Shown: piece after piece, positions 31,275 through 40,499 of the stretch | Numbering within the stretch: position 1 is the stretch's first letter | Layout: every line of letters starts with the position of its first letter | Source: Arthrobacter sp. FW305-BF8 | GTDB taxonomy: Bacteria > Actinomycetota > Actinomycetes > Actinomycetales > Micrococcaceae | Direction of reading: 5' to 3' | NCBI RefSeq assembly: GCF_021789315.1 | Contig: NZ_CP084561.1 | Span: 3,658,001-3,722,000, forward strand | Length of the DNA stretch: 64,000 bases | Made by a program: the position numbers and the translations under genes | The notes under the pieces: generated by a model | Told to the model about the DNA's origin: nothing | The model's input: only the letters and a program-made list of their open reading frames with translations | Databases searched by the model: none

Positions 31275-33359
31275 CTAGGAGCGGAACACCTGGATCACGG
31301 CCGGGCGGGGAGCCCGGACCTGGCCAGGGCGGGGAGTCGCGCCGGCGCGCACGTAGTCCGGGAAGTACGAGTTCGGTGCCTCGAAGGTACCCTCCTCGCC
31401 CGGGTGCTGCACGGACACGAAGACGCTGCGTTCGGTGTCGTGGACGATCGGTCCGCAGGTTTCGGCGTCGCGGGGCACTGCGAGGAACTGCTCCACGCGG
31501 CCGCGCTCGGGGCCATCCAGGGTGACCTTGAACAGACCGTCAGCCTTACCGATGCCGGAGGGAGCGCCGTCGGTGGAGATCCAGAGGTTGCCTACGGAGT
31601 CGAAGGCCAGGTTGTCCGGGCAGGAAATCGGCGAGACCTGGTCAGCCGGGAAACCGGAGAAGTAGGTGACGTCGCCGGTGGAGGGATCGCCGCAGACCAT
31701 CAGCAGGTTCCACGTGAACTTCCTGGAGGTCTGGTCGCCGGTCTCCGTGATTTCGACGATGTGGCCGTCGCGGTTCTCGTTGCGCGGGTTGACCTCGGTG
31801 GCACCTTCCTTCCCCGGCTTGCCGCGGTCCGAGTTGTTGGTGCAGGCCACGTAGACCTTGCCGGTGTGCAGGCTGGGCTGGACGTCCTCGCAGCGGTCCA
31901 TCTTGGTGGGGCCCACCTTGTCCGCCGCCAGCCGCGTGTATACGAGGACTTCCTCGACGGACATGCCAGCCACCATGGACTTGCCGCCGACCACTAGGGG
32001 CAGCCATTCGCCGGTGCCGTCGAAGGATCCGTCCGCCGGAACGGAGCCCTTGCCGTCGATCTCGGCGGCCGGGGCGCTGCCCGCGAACTTCGCAACGTAC
32101 AGGTCGCCCTCGGAGAGGAGTGTCATGTTGTGCTTGCGGTCGCCCTCGCGGTACTTGGCCTTGGAGACGAACTTGTAGAGGTAGTCGAAGCGCTCGTCGT
32201 CGCCGGAGTAGGCAACCACGTGGCCGGACTTGGCCACGATCACGTTGGCGCCCTCGTGCTTGAAGCGGCCCAGCGAGGAGTGCTTCTTCGGAGTGGACGT
32301 GGGGTCGAACGGGTCCACCTCCACGATCCAGCCGAAGCGGTTGGTTTCGTTTTCGTAGCCGGCGTTGTTGGCGTTGAAACGCGGGTCGTCCAGCTCCCAC
32401 TGCCGCGCCGTGGCCTTGTTGGTGAGGCCGTAGCGCTTGTCCGAGGCGGAAGTGCCCGGAGCGACGAAGTAACCGTTGAAGTTTTCCTCGCCCGAAAGGA
32501 TCGTGCCCCACGGGGTGGTTCCGCCGGAGCAGTTGCCCAGCGTGCCGTTGATCCAGCGGCCCGCGGGGTCGGCCACGGTCTTGACCAGGTCCGAGCCGGC
32601 GACGGGCCCGGTCAGCTCGTAGCGGGTGCTGTTCAGGTACCGGCGGTTCAGCGGGGCGCCTTGGACGTAGCTCCACGGCTTGTTCTTGTTCTTGCGCTCC
32701 AGCTCGACGACGGTCAGGCCGTGGGCCGCCGCACCGACCGCACGCATCTGCTCGGCGGGCATGCTGGCCGGGAACATGATGTTCTCGTTCGTGTATTCGT
32801 GGTTCGCGAACAGCAGCGCACGGCGGCCCTTGCTTCCAGGGATCTCGAGGATGTCCGAGTAGTCGTTGTTGTAGCCGAACTGGCGCTCCTGTGCTGCTGC
32901 GGTCTGGTTGCCCAGCTCGAACGCCGGGGCATCCTTGAAGATCGGGTCACCCCAGCGGATCACCGGCTGCCAGGCGAATCCTGCCGGCACCGTCACCGCA
33001 TCAACCTCGGACGCAATGGAAGGGATGGCGGTGAACTGCAGCTTGGACGCGCCCGGGCCAAAACCGTTCTTCGCGGCGGCGGAAAGTCCCGTCCCGCCGT
33101 CGGCGACGGCCTTCTCAGGGGACGTCGCGGCACCGCCAAGTACGACGGCGAGGGCACCGGCGGCGCCAAAGCCCAGGGCGGCGCGGCGGGACAGCGTGGT
33201 GGAAGCAATGTCGCGGAAGTAGCTGTTGGAGCTCGTGTTGCAGACGTCGCCCGCGCAGGCGTTGTCGCACTTGAGCGCGCAGGTGACAGGGCTGCGTTTG
33301 CCTTTGGTGTGACCGAGCATGGGCAGCAGTGCGAACTTGCGTCCGGAGATTTCAGACAT
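31275..33359 (-). CDS. phoX: PhoX family phosphatase, Tat-exported
   Basis: The 694-residue protein starts at the ATG at 33359, with GGAAGG 9-14 nt upstream. The N-terminal region has a cysteine-rich segment (CALKCDNACAGDVCNTSS) and then a twin-arginine signal, SRRAALGFGAAGALAVVLGG, near residue 57. The DUF839/PhoX body follows, with GWIVEVDPFDP, TPWGTILSGEENFNGYF, and MDRCEDVQPSLHTGKVYVACTNN near the C-terminal third. PhoX enzymes hydrolyse phosphate monoesters outside the cell using Ca2+ and Fe3+. No Pho-box was searched for with confidence. Repeat array 1 follows the stop. Confidence 0.88.
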   Translation of the reverse strand: MSEISGRKFALLPMLGHTKGKRSPVTCALKCDNACAGDVCNTSSNSYFRDIASTTLSRRAALGFGAAGALAVVLGGAATSPEKAVADGGTGLSAAAKNGFGPGASKLQFTAIPSIASEVDAVTVPAGFAWQPVIRWGDPIFKDAPAFELGNQTAAAQERQFGYNNDYSDILEIPGSKGRRALLFANHEYTNENIMFPASMPAEQMRAVGAAAHGLTVVELERKNKNKPWSYVQGAPLNRRYLNSTRYELTGPVAGSDLVKTVADPAGRWINGTLGNCSGGTTPWGTILSGEENFNGYFVAPGTSASDKRYGLTNKATARQWELDDPRFNANNAGYENETNRFGWIVEVDPFDPTSTPKKHSSLGRFKHEGANVIVAKSGHVVAYSGDDERFDYLYKFVSKAKYREGDRKHNMTLLSEGDLYVAKFAGSAPAAEIDGKGSVPADGSFDGTGEWLPLVVGGKSMVAGMSVEEVLVYTRLAADKVGPTKMDRCEDVQPSLHTGKVYVACTNNSDRGKPGKEGATEVNPRNENRDGHIVEITETGDQTSRKFTWNLLMVCGDPSTGDVTYFSGFPADQVSPISCPDNLAFDSVGNLWISTDGAPSGIGKADGLFKVTLDGPERGRVEQFLAVPRDAETCGPIVHDTERSVFVSVQHPGEEGTFEAPNSYFPDYVRAGATPRPGQVRAPRPAVIQVFRS

Positions 33360-33433
33360 GGGAGAGAGACCTTCCGAGGGTTTAGATGCGGCACCGCCAC
33401 CTTGCCAGCGAAAGCCAACCGGAAGCCGACACT

Positions 33434-33545
33434 CAGATGAAGATCCGGTGAACTCGACGCGCAGGTGAGGACGCGTCGCGGGAAAACCCGCAGGAGGTGA
33501 GGACGCGTCGGTCAAAAACCTGCAGGAAGTGAGGGAGCGTCTGTT
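33434..33545. repeat. 32-bp-period tandem repeat array 2, overlapping the menC 3' end
   Basis: GTGAGGACGCGTCG or its variant starts at 33465, 33497 and 33529, exactly 32 bp apart, each preceded by GCAGG(A)(G/A)G. A degenerate unit lies 32 bp to the left. The last unit encodes the C-terminal residues and stop of MenC. Confidence 0.78.
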
Positions 33546-34534
33546 GCCGGGAGTGCAGCGTACGCGCGGCGGAGCCGGGCGAGCCACCAGTCCCGGCGCT
33601 CGGACGGGGCTGCGTACTGCTCAAGCAGCCCCTCGTCGGCGACGGCATCGCGCAGGGTGATGGCGCCGTCGTCGGCCACCAAGGGCGCAGTGGAAACGTC
33701 CGCCGCGAGCAGCGACACCGTTCCCAGCCCGCACGCAAACGGCAGTTCCGGCAGTGCGGCAGCGAGCGCGAGCCCGGCCCGGATCCCCACTGACGTATCC
33801 AGGGCGGAACTCACGACGGCGGGCATCCGCGCCTGCGCCACCAGCTCCAGTGCACGCCGGACTCCCCCGAGCGGCGCCACCTTCACGACGAGGAGATCGG
33901 CCGCACCTGCACGGGCCACCCTGAGGGGATCGTCTTCCTTGCGGACACTTTCGTCGGCCGCGATCAGGACAGACACGCCCGCCGCGCGGAGCCGCCGCCG
34001 CACCTCCGCCAGGCCCTCGATCTCCGGCACGGGCTGCTCAGCGTATTCGAGACCGACGTCGGACAGCCGGGTCAGCGCCTCCACGGCCGCCGGAACGTCC
34101 CAGCCGCCGTTGGCGTCCACACGGACGGCAGCGTCCGGAAGAGCGGCGCGGACAGCGGCGACGCGGGCCGCGTCGTCGTCGAGCGTCTGGCCGCGTTCTG
34201 CCACCTTGACCTTGACGGCGTCCACGCGGCCGAACCGGGCCAGTATTTCCGGTACGGCGTCTGCGGAGACGGCGGGCACGGTGGCGTTGACGGGGATGCT
34301 GGTCCGCAGGGGCTCCGGGAACCCGTGCCAGCTGGCCTCGATGGCGGAGGCAAGCCAGCGGGAGGCCTCGGCGTCGCCGTACTCGGGGAACGCACCGAAC
34401 TCGCCCCATCCCATTGGACCGCGGAGGAGCAGCGTTTCGCGTTCCAGGATCCCGCGGAACTTCACGCGCATGGGCAGAGCCACCACGCGGGCGCTGTGCA
34501 GCAGTTCCTCGAGGGGCGGGTACGGGAGAGGCAT
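33512..34534 (-). CDS. menC: o-Succinylbenzoate synthase
   Basis: The 340-residue enolase-superfamily enzyme dehydrates SHCHC to o-succinylbenzoate in menaquinone synthesis. The catalytic lysine region is DAVKVKVAERG, metal ligands lie in RVDANGGWDV, YAEQPVPEIEGL and IAADESVRKEDD, and the second lysine is in LLVVKVAPLGG. Muconate-lactonizing enzymes are related, but the MenC-specific FRGILERETLLLRGPMGWGEF start and the menD neighbour decide. The last ~10 residues (DAPSLPAGF) and the stop are encoded by a repeat unit, so its native C-terminus may have been replaced. Confidence 0.88.
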   Translation of the reverse strand: MPLPYPPLEELLHSARVVALPMRVKFRGILERETLLLRGPMGWGEFGAFPEYGDAEASRWLASAIEASWHGFPEPLRTSIPVNATVPAVSADAVPEILARFGRVDAVKVKVAERGQTLDDDAARVAAVRAALPDAAVRVDANGGWDVPAAVEALTRLSDVGLEYAEQPVPEIEGLAEVRRRLRAAGVSVLIAADESVRKEDDPLRVARAGAADLLVVKVAPLGGVRRALELVAQARMPAVVSSALDTSVGIRAGLALAAALPELPFACGLGTVSLLAADVSTAPLVADDGAITLRDAVADEGLLEQYAAPSERRDWWLARLRRAYAALPATDAPSLPAGF

Positions 34535-34572
34535 GGATTCACTGTACCGGCGCGCCCGCCACCTTCAGGGAG

Positions 34573-35964
34573 TCATGCCGAGGGGATCGGTTCCTGTTCG
34601 TGCTCGACGGCGGCCGGAAGCTTGGTGCCCCCCACTCCGAAGCGCGCGATCACCGTGGTCCCCCGACCGGGAGCGGACATCAACTGGAGCGTCCCGCCGG
34701 CCTCGCCGATGGTGTCCTTCATGATGCGTAGGCCGAAGTGTCCTTCCGGCGACCCCTGGCTCTGGTCGAAGCCGCAACCGTCGTCCTGGATGCGGATCTC
34801 CGAACGGTGGCTGTCCTGATGGAGGTGGAGTTCAGCCCTGGTCGCCCTGGAATGTTTCGCGGTGTTGGCCAGGGCCTCACGGGCTACCCGGTAGAACAGT
34901 GCCGCGCGGTCCCGGTCCAGCTCGCACTTCTCCGGCAGGTCCAGCTCCACGCTGATCCCCCGTTCCTCGAGCGGATCGCCGAGCCGGGCAAGCGCCCCGG
35001 GGAGGCCGAGGCGGTTCAGGTCCGGCGGGTACAGCTCGCTGGTCATGGCCCGCAGGCTGCGGACGTTGTCCTGCAGGATCCGCCGGGCGTCGGAGAACAG
35101 CCCACGCTGCCCCACCGGGCTGTGCAGTTCCTCGGACTCCATCACGTAGGACAGGCCCGAAAGCTCCTGGATCACCTCGTCGTGCAGGTCCCGGGCAATG
35201 CGCTGGCGCTCGAGCTCGGAGGCTTCGATGGCCCGGCGCAGCAGGCGGCTCCGGCCGGCTTCGTAGGCCTGGATCCTGCGTGCGAGCCGGACTGCCGGGA
35301 ACAGCTGCGCCAGCTGCAGGACGGCAAGTGAGAGCAGGAACGGCGGGGCCATGCCGAACAGAACGGCAGCCTGCTCCTGGCGGACACCGTCGTCGTCGTA
35401 ATAAGTCTCAAACACCAGCTTCTGCCCGTCGGGGGCCGTGACGGGCACGTAGACCTCCACGAGCTCGCCGTTTTCGACGTCGGGCGTGTTGACCTCGTCC
35501 TTCTGCATTTCGAGGTTGGCGGGGACGTCCCCGCCGTCCAGAATTTCCTGTGCCTCGTGCGGCAGGTCGAAGGTCTTGCCGATCAGTTTTGGATCGTCCG
35601 AGTAGACGATGCGCCCGTCCTTGTCCCACAGCCTGATCTCAAAGACGGACCGCCTCTCCATCCAGGGGCGGAGGCGCTCGTCGAGCCGCTCAACGGCGGT
35701 GGGGTCGCCGGACAGGACTTCCTTGTCCAGCAGCGGCCCCACCACGTTGTTGGCCAGGTGGTCGGTGGCCTCCTTGGAGTTCTCCAGCGCGTGGCGTTCC
35801 GCCTCGGACCAGATCCAGAAGGCCACCGGGGTGGTGACCACCACCAGGGCAACCAGCCCCATCAGCAGGAACCGCCGGACGGCCTTGAAAACTTCGGAAT
35901 TGTGGTAGGCCGGCGATTCGAACGGGCGGAACAAGGCAGGTTTACGGAGCGATGGCCTAGCCAT
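34573..35964 (-). CDS. Sensor histidine kinase, NarL-partner type (HisKA_3)
   Basis: The 463-residue membrane kinase has a first membrane segment at ~30-52 (LLMGLVALVVVTTPVAFWIW), an extracytoplasmic sensor region to ~205, and a second segment (VLFGMAPPFLLSLAVLQLAQLF). The dimerisation/phosphoacceptor stretch is ERQRIARDLHDEVIQELSGL, with the His in DLHDE. ATP-binding parts are REALANTAKHSRA and IQDDGCGFD...GHFGLRIM. The start overlaps the end of the regulator gene by 8 bp, so kinase and the SARP-REC-LuxR regulator are a cognate pair by position. The signal is unknown. Confidence 0.88.
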   Translation of the reverse strand: MARPSLRKPALFRPFESPAYHNSEVFKAVRRFLLMGLVALVVVTTPVAFWIWSEAERHALENSKEATDHLANNVVGPLLDKEVLSGDPTAVERLDERLRPWMERRSVFEIRLWDKDGRIVYSDDPKLIGKTFDLPHEAQEILDGGDVPANLEMQKDEVNTPDVENGELVEVYVPVTAPDGQKLVFETYYDDDGVRQEQAAVLFGMAPPFLLSLAVLQLAQLFPAVRLARRIQAYEAGRSRLLRRAIEASELERQRIARDLHDEVIQELSGLSYVMESEELHSPVGQRGLFSDARRILQDNVRSLRAMTSELYPPDLNRLGLPGALARLGDPLEERGISVELDLPEKCELDRDRAALFYRVAREALANTAKHSRATRAELHLHQDSHRSEIRIQDDGCGFDQSQGSPEGHFGLRIMKDTIGEAGGTLQLMSAPGRGTTVIARFGVGGTKLPAAVEHEQEPIPSA

Positions 35965-37531
35965 TTGACGGCTGCTCGAGCATGCCGCGCCGTGACGCTT
36001 CCATGACCGATTCGAGCTGCGAGTGGGTTCCGAGCTTGGCGAAGATTGCCTTCACGTAGCCGCGGCAGGTGTTGAGGGAGATGTCCAGCTTGCTGGCTAC
36101 TTCCTTTGACCCGTGGCCACCGGCCATCAGTCGGAGCACGTCCAGTTCCCGGGGCGTCAGGACGGGTCCGCCGGGCTCCACTTCACGGACCGCGGGGGCC
36201 GGAGCGGGGGTGGACATGCCCAGCTGGGCCACCAGCGAGGGGTGCACCACCATGTTGCCCGCCCGCGCATAGCGGAGGGTGTCCAGGAGGGTGGAGAGCG
36301 ATCCGCCCTTCGGCAGGAAGGCGCAGATGCCCATGGAAGCGGCGGTCCGCAGCGCTTCCGGCGTCGGGTCGCCGGTGAGCATGACGATCCGGGTGTTCGG
36401 GGCGTCAGCCAGGATGCGGGCAGCGGCGGTAAGGCCGTCGCCGTCGGGCAGGTGGAAGTCCATGATCACGACGTCGGGCTTGAGGGCGATGCTCTGCTCC
36501 ACCCCGCTCTTGGCCGTGGTGGCCGAGGCGACGCTCCGCAGGTCGGGCTCGCGGTCGAGGGCCGCCGTCAGCAGTTCGGTGAACGTGCTGTGGTCGTCGA
36601 TGGTCAGGATGCTGATTTCCCGGGTGACCTGGGAAGTTGCCGGGGCCTGGGCACCCGAATCTGTGAGGTCCATGTCATCCTCGCTGGCGGCTGTTGCCTG
36701 GAGCAGCCGGGCGTGCGCTTCCCGGAGCGGGCGTCCGGGGAGGCAGCCGATCTCCTGGTCCATGACCCGGCGGCAGCGCCCGTAGGCCCGCAGTGCTTCC
36801 ATGTACTGCCCGGATTCTTCCAGACCCAGGATCAAGGCGGTCCAGGCACGCTCGTTGATGGGGTCGTCCACGAGCAGTTCGCTGGCGAGGGCCACGGCGC
36901 GCTCCGGGTGTCCGACGGCGACGGCTGCTTCCGCTGCCCGTGCCTTGATGCTCGCAACGCGTGCTGAGTGGAGCGACCGCTCTTCCTCTGCCCAGCCGGC
37001 CAGCAGCTCATCGCTGAGCAGTGGCACGGAGGCGATGCCGAGGGCCTTCTCGAGCAGCCGGAAGGATTCCTCCGGTGAGGCGTGCCCCGCCTGCTTCAGA
37101 AGCTCATCGAACCGATCGAGGTCAAGGTCAACCATGGTGCGGTCGATCATGTAGCCGCCGGTGACCGTGCGGAGGGCTCCCCCCTTGCCGCTTCCGGGCT
37201 GAAGGTGCCGGCGCAGGACGCTGACGTAGCTTTCCAAAGTGGACAGTGCCTCGGACGGCGGCTGGCCATTCCACAAGACTTCAATCAGGTGGTTCTTGGA
37301 GACCGGGGTCCCCAGCTTGAGCAACAGGATTTCAAGGACCTGGCGCGGCTTGGGCCCGCCAAGCTCGTGGGATCCGATCTCCTCGCCGCCGCGGCGGACA
37401 CGGAGCGGTCCCAGGATGTTGATGGACAACTTCGTCGTTGTTCCACCGGCGTCTTCCATTGAGTTCGGAAGGTACTCGTCGTCGTTGGCTCTCCGGGACC
37501 AACGAGTATCTTCTGCAACAGTTTGTACCAT
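35957..37531 (-). CDS. SARP-REC-LuxR fusion response regulator
   Basis: The 524-residue protein starts at the ATG at 37531, with TAGGTG upstream. An AfsR/SARP-like winged helix comes first (LSINILGPLRVRRGG to LRTVTGGYMID, about 35-130). A bacterial transcriptional activation domain follows (LDRFDELLKQ to GRPLREAHARLLQ, about 130-275). A receiver domain is near 300-420 (ISILTIDDHSTF, acceptor Asp in VVIMDFHLPDGDG, Lys in FLPKGG). A LuxR helix-turn-helix closes it (LTPRELDVLRLMAGG, about 455-515). Two DNA-binding domains in one receiver protein is unusual. The kinase gene follows with an 8-bp overlap. Its targets are unknown. Confidence 0.88.
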   Translation of the reverse strand: MVQTVAEDTRWSRRANDDEYLPNSMEDAGGTTTKLSINILGPLRVRRGGEEIGSHELGGPKPRQVLEILLLKLGTPVSKNHLIEVLWNGQPPSEALSTLESYVSVLRRHLQPGSGKGGALRTVTGGYMIDRTMVDLDLDRFDELLKQAGHASPEESFRLLEKALGIASVPLLSDELLAGWAEEERSLHSARVASIKARAAEAAVAVGHPERAVALASELLVDDPINERAWTALILGLEESGQYMEALRAYGRCRRVMDQEIGCLPGRPLREAHARLLQATAASEDDMDLTDSGAQAPATSQVTREISILTIDDHSTFTELLTAALDREPDLRSVASATTAKSGVEQSIALKPDVVIMDFHLPDGDGLTAAARILADAPNTRIVMLTGDPTPEALRTAASMGICAFLPKGGSLSTLLDTLRYARAGNMVVHPSLVAQLGMSTPAPAPAVREVEPGGPVLTPRELDVLRLMAGGHGSKEVASKLDISLNTCRGYVKAIFAKLGTHSQLESVMEASRRGMLEQPSNG

Positions 37532-37540
37532 TTTGTGCAC

Positions 37541-38017
37541 CTACTATCCCCATGAACTGCATTCCCCATGAATGGCTTGGATTCATACTTGTCACTCGGG
37601 CAAGTATGGGCACGAGTAGCGAGTACTCGAATTTCGGCTCGGCCACTACTTGGTAGCTTTCCCATCAGGCGGGCCACCACCGGGTTGGGGCGGCCTACGG
37701 CTCCCCTGGAACCTCTTAGCGGGAATGCAGCGCCGGTGCAGACAACAAGTTTTTCCCAAGAATTCGGGGCTAGATTCGTAATACCGCAGTAACAGCGGTG
37801 CTATTGCGATCCTCGTCCCCGGAGGACCGCCGAATCAGCGTGAAATGGGTGATCCAATGAGACAGACCATGGCCGGCCCGGGTACAACCAAGTATTCCGA
37901 GTACTCGGCGATGAGCGTCTTTGCCGGCGACCCCCGATTTCAAAAAAAATTTGCTTGGCCGGCTCTGGCTTGCAACGTGTTACGTGCATCACACGTCAGA
38001 TTCGGCCCGGTGGTCCC
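37541..38017. promoter_or_regulatory. Divergent control region between two two-component systems
   Basis: There is no gene in this ~480-bp region. It contains CATACTTG-N9-CAAGTATG (37584-37608), and the palindrome CGAGTACTCG twice (37620-37629 and 37898-37907), about 280 bp apart. It also has AT-rich tracts near 37760-37800 and 37935-37955. These palindromes are candidate operators for one of the two regulators. Confidence 0.45.
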
Positions 38018-39691
38018 ATGAACACGGCCGGCGCACTGCGCGCGGAAGTGCATTCCGTCCGCTTCCGGCTGCTGGCCACGCTGCTCGTCTTCATGGCCGT
38101 GGGCCTGTTTGTCGCCGGCGCCGCCACCCATGCGGCCCAGCTGAACAGCCTCAATGACCGGGTCAATGCCGAGCTCCAGTTGCCGCGCAAGAACCTGGAC
38201 GCGCTGGCCAAGCGCGGCCAGCCCAATTCCGGCGCACCTTATGCCTCCCTGGACAGCCTGTTTACAACTTATCTGCGTAGCGGGGCTCCCGGGGGCTACG
38301 AGTCGGTGATGACCGTGGTCCGCGGCCGCAGCGTCATACTGCCCTTCGGCGAGCAGCCCACCGAGCTCAACACGGCCGCTATTACCGACAACATGTGGGA
38401 CTGGAGTGTGCCCCGTCAGACCGTGATGCGGGACATCGACCTCGACGGCCGGCAGGTTCGCCTGGCCATCACGTCGGTGTCCCTGCCGGGCGGGCGCCCA
38501 GATCAGGGCCTCCTCATTGCCTCGAGCGAGATCGGCTCCCGGCGCGCGGAGGTTTTCGGTTCGATGTGGACCTTCGCCTTGGCCTCCACCGCAACGCTCA
38601 CAATGACCGGCCTGGTTGGGTACCTGGTCACCGGGCGGCTGTTGCGCCCCGTTCGGCGGCTCCGCGAGGCCACCGAGGCCACCACATTTGAGGACCTGTC
38701 CAAGCGGGTGGAAGTGCCGGACAGCACCGACGACATCGCTCAGCTGGCCATGAACTTCAACCGAATGCTCGAACGGCTGGAGTCCGGATCGGAGAACCAG
38801 CGTCGCTTCGTCCACGACGCCAGCCACGAACTGCGCACCCCCATGACAATCATCCGCGGCTACCTGGAGCTGCTCCGCAGCGGGGACCCCGACGATGTGG
38901 ACCAGACCCGCGAGCTGCTCCTGGATGAGCTTGACCGGATGCAGGTGCTGGTGGATGACCTGCTGCTGCTTGCCCGCAGCGGACGGCCCGACTTCGTGAC
39001 GCCCGGCTGGGTGGAGGCGGATGACCTTCTGGAGGACGTCCTGAACCGCGTCCGGGTCCTCGGCGAGCGCCAGTGGCGGCTGGAGGCCAGGCCCGGCGGC
39101 CTGATCCGCGCTGACCGCCGCCGGCTCACCCAGGCGCTGGAGCAGCTCGCTTCCAACGCAGTCAACCACACCTCCGAGTCGGACCGGATATCCGTTGGCG
39201 GCGCCTGGGTAGAGGACGACGGCGGCGCTCCCCAGGGCGGGCGGGCAGGAGTTCTGCGGGATCTGGCAGCGCGGCAATCCGCATCCAGGGAGCTGGAAAT
39301 CTGGGTCTCGGACACCGGCACCGGCATTCCGGCGGACGAGCATGAGCGCATATTCGAGCGCTTCGGCAAGGGCCGCAACTCGGCGGCCATGGAGGGCTCG
39401 GGCCTGGGCCTTTCCATCGTCAAAGCCATCGCCGAGGCACACGGCGGCACGGTGCTTCTGGAGTCGGAGGAGGGCAAAGGCAGCCGCTTCACCCTCCGGA
39501 TACCATCCGGCGGCACAGATGAGGGCGATGAAACCGATGGCTCCATTGCTGCGGACACCGGCGGCGACACCGAGGGCTTCGACGCCAAGGAGGATGTGCG
39601 GACCAAGAAACGGCGCCGCGGCGAGCAACCGAACCTGGCCGGACCGGCGTCGGGCATTGAATGGGCCATCCGGACGGGAGGTACGCCTTGA
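38018..39691 (+). CDS. Sensor histidine kinase with HAMP domain
   Basis: The 557-residue membrane kinase starts at the ATG at 38018. Membrane segment 1 is VRFRLLATLLVFMAVGLFVAGA, an extracytoplasmic loop follows, and segment 2 is near residue 175 (FALASTATLTMTGLVGYLV). Then come HAMP (RLLRPVRRLREATEA), HisKA with RRFVHDASHELRTPM, and the ATPase boxes LEQLASNAVNHT, VSDTGTGIP and GSGLGLSIVKAIAEAHGG. A ~60-residue acidic and then basic C-terminal tail is unusual. It overlaps the regulator gene by 4 bp (TTGA). Confidence 0.9.
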   Translation: MNTAGALRAEVHSVRFRLLATLLVFMAVGLFVAGAATHAAQLNSLNDRVNAELQLPRKNLDALAKRGQPNSGAPYASLDSLFTTYLRSGAPGGYESVMTVVRGRSVILPFGEQPTELNTAAITDNMWDWSVPRQTVMRDIDLDGRQVRLAITSVSLPGGRPDQGLLIASSEIGSRRAEVFGSMWTFALASTATLTMTGLVGYLVTGRLLRPVRRLREATEATTFEDLSKRVEVPDSTDDIAQLAMNFNRMLERLESGSENQRRFVHDASHELRTPMTIIRGYLELLRSGDPDDVDQTRELLLDELDRMQVLVDDLLLLARSGRPDFVTPGWVEADDLLEDVLNRVRVLGERQWRLEARPGGLIRADRRRLTQALEQLASNAVNHTSESDRISVGGAWVEDDGGAPQGGRAGVLRDLAARQSASRELEIWVSDTGTGIPADEHERIFERFGKGRNSAAMEGSGLGLSIVKAIAEAHGGTVLLESEEGKGSRFTLRIPSGGTDEGDETDGSIAADTGGDTEGFDAKEDVRTKKRRRGEQPNLAGPASGIEWAIRTGGTP

Positions 39692-40398
39692 CGCGGATCC
39701 TGATCGCCGACGACGAACCCCGCATTGCCGCCTTCCTCGCCAAAGGGCTCACAGCGGCCGGCTACACCACCACCCAGGTCTCCGACGGGGTGAAGGCGCT
39801 GGATTACGCGACGTCCGGGGAGTTTGACCTCCTCATACTGGACATCACCATGCCGAGGATGGACGGCCTTACCGTCCTCAAGAACCTCAGGAACATGCAC
39901 TCGACGATTCCGGTGATCGTGCTGACGGCGGCGGACAGCCTCGAGAGCACTGTGGCGGCGCTCGACGGCGGTGCGGATGACCACATGACCAAGCCCTTCC
40001 GGTTCGAGGAACTGCTCTCCCGCATCAAGCTCCGGCTCCGCGGCGCGCAGGCGGTTGCTTACGCCCCGACGTTCGTCTGCGGCGACCTGTCCCTCGACGT
40101 GAACCTCCGCACGGCAGAGATCCGCGGCCGCGTGATCGACCTGTCCGCGAGGGAGTTCGTCATGGCCCGGACATTCATGGAGAACGCCGGCAAGGTGCTC
40201 AGCCGCGAGCAGCTTCTGAGCAGGGTATGGGGCTACCACTTCGAGGGGTCGTCCAACGTGGTGGACGTCTACGTACGGTACCTGCGGCACAAGCTGGGCG
40301 CGGACCGCATCCAAACTGTCCGGGGCGTGGGTTACCGTCTCGTGTGCCTTGGCGCTGATGGCGTGAACGGCCATGGCGGTCCGGCTCAAAACCCTTAA
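39688..40398 (+). CDS. OmpR-family response regulator
   Basis: The 236-residue regulator starts with TTG at 39688, behind GGGAGG and overlapping the kinase stop. The receiver domain has ILIADDEPRIAAFL, acceptor Asp in LLILDITMPRMDG, and the Lys in HMTKPFRFEELLSRIKLRLR. The winged helix has LSAREFVMARTFMENAGKVLSREQLL and VDVYVRYLRHKLGADRIQTVRGVGYRL. It is the cognate partner of the upstream kinase. The secreted protein at 40500 lies about 100 bp downstream and could be a target, but that is only positional. Confidence 0.93.
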   Translation: MTRILIADDEPRIAAFLAKGLTAAGYTTTQVSDGVKALDYATSGEFDLLILDITMPRMDGLTVLKNLRNMHSTIPVIVLTAADSLESTVAALDGGADDHMTKPFRFEELLSRIKLRLRGAQAVAYAPTFVCGDLSLDVNLRTAEIRGRVIDLSAREFVMARTFMENAGKVLSREQLLSRVWGYHFEGSSNVVDVYVRYLRHKLGADRIQTVRGVGYRLVCLGADGVNGHGGPAQNP

Positions 40399-40499
40399 CC
40401 TCGCTAAGCCCACCCGGCGATGAGAAGACTCTCATCTGCCTCTCATCCCTGCCTCACCTTCACGCTTCAAAGTGAAAGCACAAGGAGGTGTGCCGGCCA

